In this document: positions 23,543 to 33,598 of the stretch, in pieces | Layout: every line of letters starts with the position of its first letter | How positions within the stretch are numbered: position 1 is the first letter of the stretch | Assembly: GCA_026874595.1 (NCBI GenBank) | Contig: CM049314.1 | Coordinates: forward strand, 27,849,729 to 27,913,728 | DNA: 64,000 bases | DNA from: Sipunculus nudus | Taxonomy: Eukaryota; Annelida; Sipuncula; Golfingiida; Sipunculidae | Direction of reading: 5' to 3' | Made by a program: the position numbers and the translations under genes | Notes under the pieces: generated by a model | What the model saw: the letters and a program-made list of their open reading frames with translations, nothing else | Told to the model about the DNA's origin: nothing | Databases searched by the model: none

Positions 23543-24850
23543 CTATGCGTTTGAACAAAGGTTACAACTGAGAATCAAGGCGGCCGAAGCAAAAAACAGT
23601 AAAAATACACCGGGTGGACAAAACACAATATCCTGAACGGTGACTTTGGTTTCCTCAGTACTGCTCCTTGTACTCTCATTCTCGTGACCAGAAACCAAAA
23701 GAGTGACATTGAGCTCTTCCTTTGTTATGTTATTCCGAGATACGCACGTGTAATTGCCGTAAGCAGATTCTTTAAATCTTGACAAATAGGTGAACCCAGA
23801 TTCATCCACATCTGGATTTACGGACCATTCTTTCTTTCCAGATTTGTGTAATTCCAGAACAGGAGCAGGGTTAGCGAATCCCCAACAGTTAATGTGAGTG
23901 CCGTTATAGTCAAGATGTGGAGCAGAGATATTGCAAAAGCCAAAAATATCAATCAAGTCCAACGGCATTGGCAGGTTGTTTTCCTCTACACTGGATGTAT
24001 CAATCACAGTTAGATTTTTACACCCATAGTAAATGTAACTGATGTTCACGTCTGGTATTAACTGTCCGAGATGGGTGGGAGAAGAACATTTATACTGCAT
24101 CCTACAATTATCCGAGTTATAAAATGTGTTTTTTGTAACTAAACAACCACAATGAATGTCATTTTCCATTAGGGTTATGGTCGCATTACATGACTGAAAA
24201 TAGGGGAGATCATCCAGTTTGTTCGCTGTGAGATCAAGCCAATCAAGAGTTTCCGGTAAGGTGGCGTTCCTTTCTATCTTCATTATATGATTATGTGAGA
24301 GACGCAGTGTGACTAGTCTTGAGATAACGGTGAAACGATCTGACATGAAAGCAGTTATATGATTATGACTCAGATCTAAGTACTGCAGATTTACTAATCC
24401 TTTGAATGTTTGAATCTGTAGGTTTGCGAGATTATTGTGGCTCAAGCTCAGAATTCTCAATATTGACAGATTTAGGAAAGCATCGGTCCCGATATCTGCA
24501 ATTTTGTTATTATCTATGTACAATTCCTCAAGTTCAATCAGGTTTAAAAAATGATGCTTAGTAATCCTCTCGATGTAGTTGTATGACAGGTACAAGTATC
24601 TCGCCGCCATATCCTCAGGAAAGGCACTGCTCCCAAGTGAGCGCACATTACACTTTGACAGGTTTACTGTCTTCATGACAGTCAAATCCTCAAGTATTTC
24701 AGAATGAAGTGTCCCGGTCCATGAACTCGATTTATTTAAAATGCAATATCCAACAAGTTTACATGCATTTGAGTTACCAAAATGTAGAAAATGTTGTAAA
24801 ATAAAACATACAGTGGAAAGCACTTTGTGAATGATCTTCCTTGTTTCCAT
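23543..24850 (-). CDS. Single-exon LRR-Ig cell-surface protein, 435 residues
   Basis: This is the only intact sizeable gene. Residues 1-29 form a hydrophobic signal peptide. Residues of about 57-215 hold six or so leucine-rich repeats (LYLSYNYIERI, LEELYIDNNKIADIG, LRILSLSHNNL, LQYLDLSHNHI, LVTLRLSHNHI, LDWLDLTANKL). A cysteine-rich C-terminal cap follows with Cys234, 236, 249, 255 and 277, then one Ig domain (about 300-385) with Cys322 and Cys369 in an YGNYTCV context. A hydrophobic stretch (about 408-429) ends the chain with at most six residues beyond it, so it is a tail-less type I membrane protein or GPI-anchored. Many N-glycosylation sites. The start is in ideal Kozak context (gccATGG). 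Such LRR-Ig proteins act in recognition or adhesion, and innate immunity is often proposed in invertebrates; ligand and partner are unknown. No introns are needed. Three broken relatives lie nearby. Confidence 0.92.
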   Translation of the reverse strand: METRKIIHKVLSTVCFILQHFLHFGNSNACKLVGYCILNKSSSWTGTLHSEILEDLTVMKTVNLSKCNVRSLGSSAFPEDMAARYLYLSYNYIERITKHHFLNLIELEELYIDNNKIADIGTDAFLNLSILRILSLSHNNLANLQIQTFKGLVNLQYLDLSHNHITAFMSDRFTVISRLVTLRLSHNHIMKIERNATLPETLDWLDLTANKLDDLPYFQSCNATITLMENDIHCGCLVTKNTFYNSDNCRMQYKCSSPTHLGQLIPDVNISYIYYGCKNLTVIDTSSVEENNLPMPLDLIDIFGFCNISAPHLDYNGTHINCWGFANPAPVLELHKSGKKEWSVNPDVDESGFTYLSRFKESAYGNYTCVSRNNITKEELNVTLLVSGHENESTRSSTEETKVTVQDIVFCPPGVFLLFFASAALILSCNLCSNA

Positions 24851-26318
24851 GGCGAGCTGTTATGAATCAACTGGCAGAAATATCAGGCCGCCAAGTGTAC
24901 TGGATGTTTACCGCTTGTTTAGGTCCGCATCTATTAAAGATATAACCGCAAAACCAGGAAGTGTTGGTATATATTTAGCCCGTTGGTGTATATTGCAAAC
25001 TCTCTGTCGATATTTATGCAATTTAACTTGTATTTGTTCTGTGTTTTATTTAGGTCAGCTGACAGAAAGTGATTGCGCTCACTCTTTGTCCATCGTATCT
25101 ATGGCTTTCTGTCTGTTCGGCAGTCCCTTAACAAGGCACCATTTGAGTTACTGAGAACACATCCTGTACATATATTGCATACTGAGTACATCACTACGAC
25201 ATATATTCCTTGTGTTAAAGAAAACTTAGGTTACAGCATCTCATAATTTGAGAATCTTGTTAATAAAAATATTCACAAAAGTACTCATGAGCAAAGGACA
25301 GATAGGAGACTAATCGAAAAAAAATATATTTAAAACTGAAAAGAATTCGAATATTTGGACGTTGATTTTGTTCAACATGGAACCAGCCGAAATATAAAAT
25401 GGTAAAACCCATGACGTTTTAAATCTTGTTTATTTGTTCCTCTCATTTGATATACCAGTTGTGTCAATGGTGCCCTAGAGAAGTAACATTCGTGCGCTTT
25501 GAAAAATAAGTTCTAATCATATTTATGCACAATCTGAACAAAATTGGTACAACCAGTTCTTGAAACATGTTTATGGTCTCGTGTACTGTAAAAACGAGCA
25601 TTTAAAGTGATCAATAGGATTCAGATAGGATCTACAAAAATAACCTTTTTCTATAGGCTGAACCCTGTCAAATTTGGTTAAAGAAGGTAAAAGATAAAGA
25701 TAATTTTTGCGTGGTCCCTAGTGTGTCACATTGATATACATAAAATAGGAACTATCAGGTCCTGATTCAAAATTCCACGCACGAGCAACAAGAACTAAGA
25801 CGACTGCACAACTCGTTTACCAGCAGGATGATAACACAGGTAAAAAAAAGCATGTATGAAAAAAACCTGGAAGAAGCAGGAACACAAAACCGGGTAACCG
25901 GAAACTGGTTTTTCCTCCACATCCTTCCTTTTTTTAAGTAGAGACATTACTGCTTAAACAAATCAACTAAATTACTTTGACGTGATCAAAAGATAATTTA
26001 GCTAACCTTAGAAACAAAGCTGGTTGAATCTTCGCTGTGACCACTAGACTTGCAGTGATCAGAGTCCAGTGTACGCACATTACAGTCTAGGTGATTCCGA
26101 GTAATGTAACAAATACAGATGTATATCAATAAGTTTGTGAAACAAAGATACCCTCTTTGATATCAGGCTTACATAATAATTTTCATGTGTTAGTTATATG
26201 GCAATACAGACGGCTGCAAAACTTGAAGGTTGATTTGCGGCGTCACCATCAGGTGTCGCTGGTTGTGCAATAGATCTTTTCGGTTCCACTCTGAGAAGTA
26301 AAATATCGTGTTCTCACA
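24851..26318. other. LRR-Ig 5-prime flank and non-coding DNA
   Basis: Contains the presumed LRR-Ig promoter (minus strand, immediately above 24850), without a clear TATA box close to the start codon. A plus-strand frame of 107 codons at 24831-25154 overlaps the gene start and is probably chance. Confidence 0.4.
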
Positions 26319-26393
26319 ATGGAACACCTTAAGGCCCTTGTGTACGCGATGGCGGCGATATTTATCATCGTTCTGGTCTTCAATGCGGTGTAA
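26319..26393 (+). CDS. Candidate 24-residue membrane micropeptide
   Basis: A short frame starts in strong Kozak context (acaATGG). It encodes MEHLKALVYAMAA followed by IFIIVLVFNAV and a TAA stop: a short charged N-terminus and a single hydrophobic helix. Third codon positions are mostly G or C in otherwise AT-rich DNA, which is unlike chance frames here. The layout resembles small membrane-helix regulators such as SERCA-binding micropeptides, but the conserved residues of that family are not evident. No other exon or promoter is recognised. Confidence 0.25.
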   Translation: MEHLKALVYAMAAIFIIVLVFNAV

Positions 26394-26792
26394 TTACTAT
26401 CAAACCACTTTCCTAGTATCAATCTCTTCCCACTTAGAAGTTAAATATATGGTCTGACCGGAACATAATTTTGGCAAAATTCTTGACCTTTTATCATAAT
26501 ACATCTTCACACTGGCCTTATGCTTTGCCCGTTTAACATTTGCATTGTCGTTTTGTGTCTGTTTCCATTGCAGCATTAGAATGAGCCATCGGGTTGGTTC
26601 ATTGTCTTATCAAAGGGAGTTTCTAAGTTCAAGCAGTGCTTCTGCTTCCTCTTTGCCATCAGCTATGGTTTTAACATAATGTGCTTCACTACCTTAACAC
26701 CTGCCTAATCATTTCCATTGGCACAGTGATGTTCTTGCGATGACATCCCATGTGATGATTCATTATTTGTTCACGAACTGCTATAATTCATT

Positions 26793-28330
26793 GTATCCCA
26801 GACAAAGTCGGGATACTATGATTTAATGACGGACCCGCCGACGCAGAAAAATCTTGAGAGCAAGATAACTAAAAAATTATTTCATGGATCTTTATTAAAC
26901 TTTACATGTGTATAGATATAAATTAGAGGACGAAGCATATTTAGCATAGGGTCATGACCTTTCCTAGGAGAGTGACTTTGAATAGGTCCATTTCTGCTGA
27001 AAATCACACGTATTCTAACATATCTCAAGAACGCTTTCATGGATTGGTCGAAAAATTCAAGGTAACCGATATCTTGGATAGCCTTGTGATGTGCCGGAAA
27101 CTGAAGGCCCAACCTATAATCCTTTCCTTATTCTCGCATTTAATACCCCCATACTTGCCCCATTAAGTATAAAACTAATTGACACATTTATTTTATATTA
27201 TGAACATGTAGAGAGAGGGTTATGAGATGAGGTCTATTTAAATTTTGGTCATGACCTTTACCAAGAGAGTGGCCTTGACCTTGAATATTCCATATTTGGT
27301 GAAAATCACACAGCTCTTATGATATCTCTAGTGTTGATAGCCATATTGATTTCAAACGCGAATTAAATATGGCCCAATATTAAATTAAGAACCCAAAAGG
27401 TTCTAGGGTCATAAGTTCGAAGTTCAAGGTGATAGGACACATCTTTAAAGATATTTTGGATGCATTTTAAGCAAAACTTTTCATCCCAGATCTTTATTCT
27501 TGAACATATAGCTCACCTGCCAATAGTGGATGATCCATACCAAATTTCAGGTCACCAGGTAAAAGGTGAAGGTCACAGGAGCCATCTGTAAAAAATTAGT
27601 TTCCCGAAAACAATTCCAACTTTTATTGAAGTATGGATTTCAAACTTGATATAAATGTCCCATTAAGAAAACAAAATCCTAATTAATATGGGGTCACGAG
27701 GTCAAAGGTCAAGGTCACAGGACAAATCTTTAAAAAGAGTGTGGATGCATTTAAGCCAAATTTTTCATCCCAGAACTTTCACATATAGCTAACCTACCAA
27801 TAAAGATGGCCCCATACCAATTTTGGGGTTACAAGGCCAAAGGTGAAGGTCACAGGAGCCATCTGTCCAAAAATTTATTTTCTGATGATAACTTCAGCTA
27901 GGATTGATACATGGGTTTCAAACTTGACTTATATATGGCCCGTCGATAAAGCAAGAATCCTATTGATTTTGGAGTTATTAGGTCAATGATCAAGGTTACA
28001 AGACCCACATATATTAAAGATTATGGATTCATTTTCAACAAAACGACATCTCAGGCCTTCCCCCTTGCAAATAGAGTTCACCTGCCAATGGGCGAAGATT
28101 CCTATCACTTTTGGGGTCACAAGGTCAAAGGTCAATCTGACACAGGATATTGGTCAGCCCCAAAATTTTGAAGGACTGCATCTGTTTCCTTCAAATTTGA
28201 CACAACAATCTCCATCAAGCTGTCGACAAGTTCAAACATTTCGGACATTGCTACTGCTATGTGTCAATGTATACTTCAGAAGAATGAGTGCCTATTTTTA
28301 AGGGGGAATGCTTTGTTTGTCTGGGGATAC
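26793..28330. mobile_element. AGGTCA-array element, copy 1 (TIR GTATCCC-CAGACAAA)
   Basis: The left end gtatcccagacaaagtcggg (26793) is mirrored at the right end by tttgtctggggatac (28316-28330). Between them lie about nine degenerate units of roughly 140 bp, many with AGGTCAAAGGTCAAGGTCA-type cores (for example 27699-27717 and 28122-28134) and a ggatgcattttaagc phrase. A second element with the same ends and the same first internal section lies at 32157-33598. No transposase is visible, so it is non-autonomous. Short frames inside are not credible genes. Confidence 0.75.
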
Positions 28331-28538
28331 TACGGCATCATCAATGCCAGAAATTTCTAGGTTGAAGTAAAATGTGAGCCTTGATCGCTCACAACACAAA
28401 TACGAACATGGAATACAAATCACACAAATTGCTTCTTAAGTACATCCTTGACTGCAAATACTGTTGAGGATGACATAAAAAACCACTTTTATGAAATTTG
28501 AGTTGAAGTCAGCTGTAAGGCCAAAAAAAAAATAAATA

Positions 28539-28825
28539 AAAGGTATGGTTCTCAGGCACCGCCCGCATCAAATTTGACACCCCTCCCCCCCCCCCACATA
28601 GAACATTTTTATTTTGATTTCCAACTTTCACGAAAAAAAATTTCAATTTTGATCAGATTTCCTTTGTTATGTGGTGCTTTTACCTGTTTAGCAAAAACAA
28701 AAACCTGTCATTTCTTGCTTTATGCCGGTCATATGACATTTATCGAAACTTGCGAAAAAATGTCAAAAATAAAATCCCGCCCGCCCGCAGTGATTTCTGA
28801 GAAAATGCCTGAGAACCATACCTTT
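28539..28825. mobile_element. MITE with perfect 20-bp terminal inverted repeats
   Basis: aaaggtatggttctcaggca at 28539-28558 is the exact inverse of 28806-28825, and the similarity extends inward (caccgcccgc versus gcccgcccgc). The 287-bp element has no gene of its own; an 87-codon frame across it reads through the inverted repeat. The cleanness of the arms suggests fairly recent insertion. Confidence 0.8.
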
Positions 28826-28924
28826 ATATTTTTTTGACCAAACAAGGTAAGTACGACCTTTGATCTAAAAATAATAGAAGCGGCGATCTTGTTTCATTGA
28901 CCCTTCCCCATCGTGTAGAGGGGT

Positions 28925-29191
28925 ATCTTTCTGCTTAGTTGGTCATAATTGTTCACACGGCTTACAAAACTCGACTATCTTCTTTATTTCCTGACTTTTC
29001 CCCTTCCAGAAAATTACTCCTCTTGCTCTGCGCACCATACTATAGTAACCAAGGTGTGTTAAATGAGAACTTTTTTTCATCTCACCACTATGATATTTAG
29101 GAACTAGAATAGCATGTCCTTTTAGGATTATACCATCTTTACAGCTCACAGTGTCTCTCACATCACAATTTGGCCTCACCTGGAGCATCAT
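28925..29191 (-). pseudogene. Integrase zinc-binding domain (Ty3/gypsy)
   Basis: The frame shows CDVRDTVSCKDGIILKGHAI, then LVPKYHSGEMKK, HLTHLGYYSMVRRARG, VIFWKGKSQEI and a final CKPC. This is the H-x3-H...C-x2-C integrase N-terminus, with histidine of HLTH and cysteines of CKPC present. The catalytic core does not follow downstream. Confidence 0.8.
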
Positions 29192-29399
29192 CTTTACAGC
29201 GAGGCCATCTTTTCATGATCAAAGATAGCAACGTTCGGAGAGACTCATCTTTGCTTGTTGCATCCTTCACTGCCTGCAGTCTAACATCTGGTATGAATTC
29301 AAATATGTTGATGTTAATAATCCGGGTTATCTGGATAGGTTTTGCTTAAAGTATCTGTATCACAAGTTTGGACCCTAGCGATATATTCTCATCATCAAT

Positions 29400-29640
29400 G
29401 ACCAGCCATAGAGATTTCTTGGTGATTCACGCTAACAGTTTGTGTTCATTTTGTACAAAGACTCTGCGACCTTATGGGTATTGGTCAAATCTCTCTAAAC
29501 CAAACACCACCGCAAGAAACTCCTCCATCTCTGCCCAGTTTTGTTCAACGAAGTGAGTGTACGTGGGACATATTGCACAGGCTTTACATTCTGTAGAAGC
29601 ACAGCTCCGAGCTCATCTTAACTACTGTCTAGATGGATAA
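29400..29640 (-). pseudogene. RNase H fragment (Ty3/gypsy)
   Basis: In shifting minus frames one reads DELGAVLLQNVKPVQYVPRT and LTSLNKTGQRW, followed by FGLERFDQY and RRVFVQNEHKLL. These match the RT-linked RNase H of gypsy elements (D-x-LGAVL, ERNY, KPL-type positions). At least one frameshift and a stop interrupt it. Confidence 0.6.
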
Positions 29641-29959
29641 CTACTTAACTCACTGCCACAAAAGGGCAAGGAGCCTTCTCCGTGATGATGTGGAAGTTTC
29701 TCGTTGATTGTCTGGAACATTTTCACTTTAAATTGTCTAGTTTCAAACAGAATCTTCCCTCGTTAGTGCTCTGATTCGTTCCAAGTTATTGACTACTTTT
29801 TTGCAGGAATCTAGCCAAATACTGAGTCAGCCTGTCTCTCATGGCGTCTTCATGATTTCTTGGCATGCACAGCGGAATCGACCAAACGGAGTTATCATTG
29901 TCGTCAATTTGCTGGATTCTTCATCTTGCCGAACATGCCAGAATGCCTATCTTACGTCT

Positions 29960-30211
29960 ACCTTACTAAATATTTAGCTTTGTCTAGCCTAAGTAATACA
30001 TCGTTGACAATCGGCAATGCTCCCGCATCAGACCTTGGTTTAGCGGTTGTGGGTCCATACATATAAGAAAATGTCCAGTCGGTTTGGGTACGATTGCCGT
30101 CTGGCTGACCCAGCTGGTCAGCTCTGTGACTGGGATAATTATACCACGTTGGACATCCATATCCAACACCATATCGATTCTGATCTGTTCTCGACGAGAT
30201 CTTGTCAGCAA
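29960..30211 (-). pseudogene. Reverse transcriptase fragment (Ty3/gypsy)
   Basis: The minus frame contains GIIIPVTELTSWVSQTAIVP, then KPTGHFLICMDPQPLN and LMREHCRLSTMYYL, which are RT blocks 1-2 of Ty3/gypsy elements. Further on, VDVR and HAFWHVRQDEES are readable in another frame. The active-site YVDD block was not found. The N-terminal end of this frame overlaps the first unit of a 65-bp tandem repeat. Confidence 0.8.
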
Positions 30212-30400
30212 AAAAAGGTGTTATCCGCGTAACCCCGTATCGATTCTGACCTGTTTTCGACGAGATCTTGTCAGCAAAAATGTTGTCATCCGCATAACCC
30301 CATATCGATTCTGACCTGTTTTCGACGAGATCTTGTCAGCAAAATTTTGTTATCCGCATGATCCCATATCGATTCTGACTTGTTTTCAACGAGATCACCC
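30165..30400. repeat. 65-bp tandem repeat, about 3.5 units
   Basis: The phrase atcgattctg starts at 30173, 30239, 30304 and 30368, giving periods of 66, 65 and 64 bp. Each unit carries cgacgagatcttgtcagcaa and tatccgcataaccc. The first unit overlaps the start of the gypsy RT remnant, so the array probably grew from element sequence. It is not a CRISPR: there are no unique spacers. Confidence 0.9.
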
Positions 30401-30404
30401 AAGG

Positions 30405-30700
30405 TACTACAATAAACTTAAGAAGTGTTGGTCCGAGTATTGAACCTTGTTGTAAGGAATATTCAATAACAACTAAGGGTGAATGTTTATCATTTATCTG
30501 AATGTTAAACTTCCTATTATTTTGATATGTTGATAACTGAAGGAGTAAATTTTGCACATGGGTCAAATATTGTCGTAATTCTTTCAATTGTGTCATAGAA
30601 AAATATTGCAAAATGAGACGGCGATTTATTAAACTTCTCCTTTAGGCCTCGAAGTATCCTTAGATGTCCCAGTTAATTTGTCAAGAGTGTAGAACAGACA
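30405..30700 (-). pseudogene. CR1/jockey-like LINE reverse transcriptase fragment
   Basis: The minus frame reads KFNIQINDKHSPLVVIEYSL followed by QQGSILGPTLL, the (P)QGSxLGP block of non-LTR reverse transcriptases. Upstream in minus orientation at about 30690-30650 lies LDKLTGTSKDTSRPKGE, the same linker as at 1040-1226. Normally several hundred residues separate these, so an internal deletion is likely. Confidence 0.7.
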
Positions 30701-30824
30701 TTACATATTTGAATCTGGGTTTAAAATTAGCCTTCACTGGAAACATAACACCTGATATTGTAAAAGCATATACGTAATTATAATATATATATATATGTGT
30801 CATACAGACAATAAATGGTATATA

Positions 30825-31028
30825 TATAATTCTTTCCTTCCCTCTTTCACTCATTCTTTCACTCTTTCTTTCATTATTTCACTCTTTCCTTCATCCTTTA
30901 TTTCTCACTCTTTCTTTCCTCCTTTTTTTCTCACACTCTTTCTTTCTCTATTTTATTTCCTCCTCACTCTCTCTGCCTCACTCTTATACTCTCTCTCTCT
31001 CCTTCTGGCCGTCTTTTTCGTCCATTTT
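30825..31028 (+). repeat. Polypyrimidine tract, about 200 bp
   Basis: Almost purely C and T on the plus strand (ttctttccttccctctttca and similar). Scattered A residues interrupt it. It could form triplex DNA. A Phe/Ser/Leu-rich frame across it is an artefact. Confidence 0.9.
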
Positions 31029-31250
31029 TAGCTCAGATGACTATACGTCATCTGAGCTATAGTCATGGTCCTTTGTCCGTCGATCATCCGTCCGTTAACA
31101 GGGCACACTTTGAAAACGTTGGACCTACGAATCCAAACTTTTGCATATTGTTAGGTGTCCCCAAAATCTTCTTCCATACCGGAAATTGAGTCACTAGGAC
31201 TTCATTCCTTCATGATATAGAAAACCTCAATTTTCCATTAAAAACCCACT
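31029..31250. repeat. Dispersed repeat with a palindromic head (partner at 21190-21400)
   Basis: It starts with tagctcagatgac (31029-31041), a 5-nt loop and the exact inverse gtcatctgagcta (31047-31059). The following text, including cgttggacctacgaatcc, ggtgtccccaaaatc and tagaaaacctcaatt, matches 21240-21400. Confidence 0.7.
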
Positions 31251-31567
31251 GTTAAACTTCAAGGCTGCTTAATATAAAAACCACTCATATGTTTTTTATC
31301 TTATTTCATATACGTATTTCTCTAAATATTTCCTATATGCATACAAGAAATTATGTCAGTATTGCGTAATTGTTTTAAGTGATGGGCCGAACATAGTGCA
31401 CTTTGTAAAAAAAACAAGAAATATATTTACTCCTTTTACATAAGAATTGATGAAGCTTGAGATTTTTTTTGTCAGGAATACAACAATATTCAATCAAGAT
31501 TCAATTGTGAACCCAGAAGTAGTTCTGATTTTTTCAAATTTTATAAATTATTAGCATTAATAAAAAA

Positions 31568-31930
31568 TCAGTGCCGTACATTTTGCCCAGCTTTGACCAT
31601 GGCACGTCTGCGTCCTTTAAGGACTGTTGATATAATTTTCATATCATGCACACATAAGGAGTTCAACTTGTTACTTTTGAAAGCTGATAGAAATTGCCAA
31701 AAAACTGTAGCATTTATTAAAGTTTTTATTAAACCATATCCGATCCAGGCTCTACCCAGCCTCTCTTCCGTCACCTGTATGTCACCTTGATGACCTTTCA
31801 GGCATATAATGCATGCTTGAGGGGAGGCCATACTTGGTAGCAAGGCAGCTAATTGCTGGCCACAGTGGATCCAGGTGTCCAACCCAACCCATCTAGTAGT
31901 TGTTTTGCCCATCAGCATAACAAAAAACAA
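31568..31930 (-). other. Open frame of 120 codons, unknown
   Basis: The frame starts MFFVMLMGKTTTRWVGLDTW and ends VKAGQNVRH. Composition is balanced and includes a CIICLKGH motif. This is long for chance at this AT content, but no family, splice context or paired exon was recognised. It may be a transposon-derived fragment or an exon; I cannot decide. Confidence 0.2.
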
Positions 31931-32150
31931 TAAATCAATAAATTTTTAAATATTAATATTTAATAATTTTTTTTTAATAAAAATTAAGAAAAATTAATAG
32001 AAAAGGGATTTAAAAGTTTAAGAGTTACAGAAAAATTACCTTGCAATTATTGACGTGGTAGGAATCTTGTATGGATGGATGAAAATGTATTCCAAATAAC
32101 ACCATGCAGTCACCAATAGTATTTTTCATTTCAATTTTAATGGTAGAAAA
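31931..32150. other. AT-rich non-coding DNA
   Basis: Mostly A/T with no recognisable element. Confidence 0.5.
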
Positions 32151-32156
32151 TAATTG

Positions 32157-33598
32157 TATCCCCAGACAAAGTCGGGATACAATGGTTTAAACACGGTCGC
32201 GCCGCCACCGCCGCCGCAGAGATTTGTTTGGACGCGATAACTCAAAAGATCTAACGGATCTTTACCAATCTTGACATGTGCTAAGATTTGGGTGAGAGGA
32301 CGAAGCTTATTTAAAATGGGGTCATGACCTTTTCTAGGAGAGTGACCTTGACCTTGAATTTGGGGGAAATCACAGAAATTTTTAAATATCTCAAGAAATA
32401 TTTCATGGATTGATTAATCAAAGATCTTTAATAGCCTTGTGATGTACCGGAAACTGGTGGCGCCACTTGTTATCCCTTTTTTTGTTTTCTTGCCGTTTAA
32501 TACCCCAGTCAGTGCCACTTAACAGTACTGAGAGCATTAAAAGTCAAAAACTAAAGGACAGATTTCTTTCATATTATGCATATACATGGACATGAGTTAT
32601 GGGATGATGTGTATTTAAATGGGGGTCATGATCTTTCCTGTGAGAGTGGCCTTGACCTTGAATATTGCCATATATGGTGTTAACCACACACAATCATAAA
32701 TATATCTCAATAAGAGATGCATGGATTGGTTTAAAAATCAAAGTGACCAAAGATCTTCGATGGCTTTGTCTTCTGCGTAATACAGGTGATGCCATCTTCT
32801 GCCCTTTCCTTGTTTTCGCACCTAATAATACCGCATTATTGCCACTTGACAGTACTTTGAGCATTATAAGTCTAAAACTTGTGGACAGATTGGGCTGAAA
32901 GTTTGCATGTTAATTGATCTTGGATACCTCCATCCCATACTCAAGACTGGTGGCGCTATCTTTAATTTTATTGCGTGGCGTCCATCCGTACGTTTGTTTT
33001 CAGTGAAAATTGTTCATATCTCCGGAATGGTTCGAGGTATTGGTCTGAAATGTGGCATGTCCATTCATCTTTGAATTTTTTTTCGTAAAACAGACAGGTG
33101 GCGCCATCTACCTTCCCTTTTTGTAGAATAAATTAATGCCCTTTTCTCAGAAGTGATTTCTCCCATGTTGACCTAAAATGGTGCATATCCATCGATCGTG
33201 GACTCCTCCCTCTTGCACTTAAGACTGTTGGCGTCATCTGCAATCGTTTCGCCATAGCGTCCATCTGTACATGTGTTTAAGATGATGAAAATTGCTTATA
33301 TCTCCGGAGTGGTTCAATGTGTTGGTCTCTAATTGGCATACACATCCATCATGGAGAGTGTTCTCGTCTACCATACAGGTGACATTACCCACCCCACCAT
33401 TTTTATAGTATAAATTAATACCCTATCCTCAAGAGTGATTTCCCGTATTGGCCCCCATATTTGGTGAAAAATTGTTTCTCATTTTGATAGTTGGAACAAC
33501 CATAGTCGCTTGCCAATTGTCAGTATATGCTGCTGAAGATGGGGAGGGGGGGGGGGTATTCTTAAAAGGGGGGGGGGGGGGTTAATTGTCTGGGGACA
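32157..33598. mobile_element. AGGTCA-array element, copy 2
   Basis: Starts gtatccccagacaaagtcgg (32157) and ends tgtctggggac (33588-33598), as does copy 1 at 26793-28330. The left internal part aligns with copy 1 (gaggacgaagctta, ggggtcatgacctttt, taggagagtgacc). The right half differs, with ggtggcgcca cores (about 32457, 33108) and repeated tatctccgga phrases. It ends in two G runs (33546-33556 and 33568-33581). Confidence 0.75.

Larger units (their letters stand above)
28900..30230 (-). mobile_element. Decayed Ty3/gypsy retrotransposon (RT-RH-INT order)
   Basis: In minus orientation the order is reverse transcriptase (30211 down to 29940), RNase H (about 29640-29400), then integrase zinc-binding domain (29191-28925), the usual Ty3/gypsy order. 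This contrasts with the Gmr1-like element at 4.3-7.9 kb. The best matches from memory of motif style are gypsy elements of the kind labelled K02A2.6-like. Frames are broken repeatedly, and no LTRs, protease or Gag were found. Confidence 0.75.

Noticed and set aside
24831-25154. 107-codon plus frame overlapping the LRR-Ig start
   Set aside because: Lies across the promoter of the real gene on the other strand, with no motif or conserved relative at the pseudogene copies.
28574-28837. 87-codon plus frame
   Set aside because: Runs through the 287-bp MITE and out through its right inverted repeat; no domain.
30165-30400. Possible CRISPR-like array
   Set aside because: Whole 65-bp units repeat without distinct unique spacers, and the context is eukaryotic.
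30795-31031. 78-codon Phe/Ser/Leu-rich frame
   Set aside because: Translation of the polypyrimidine tract.
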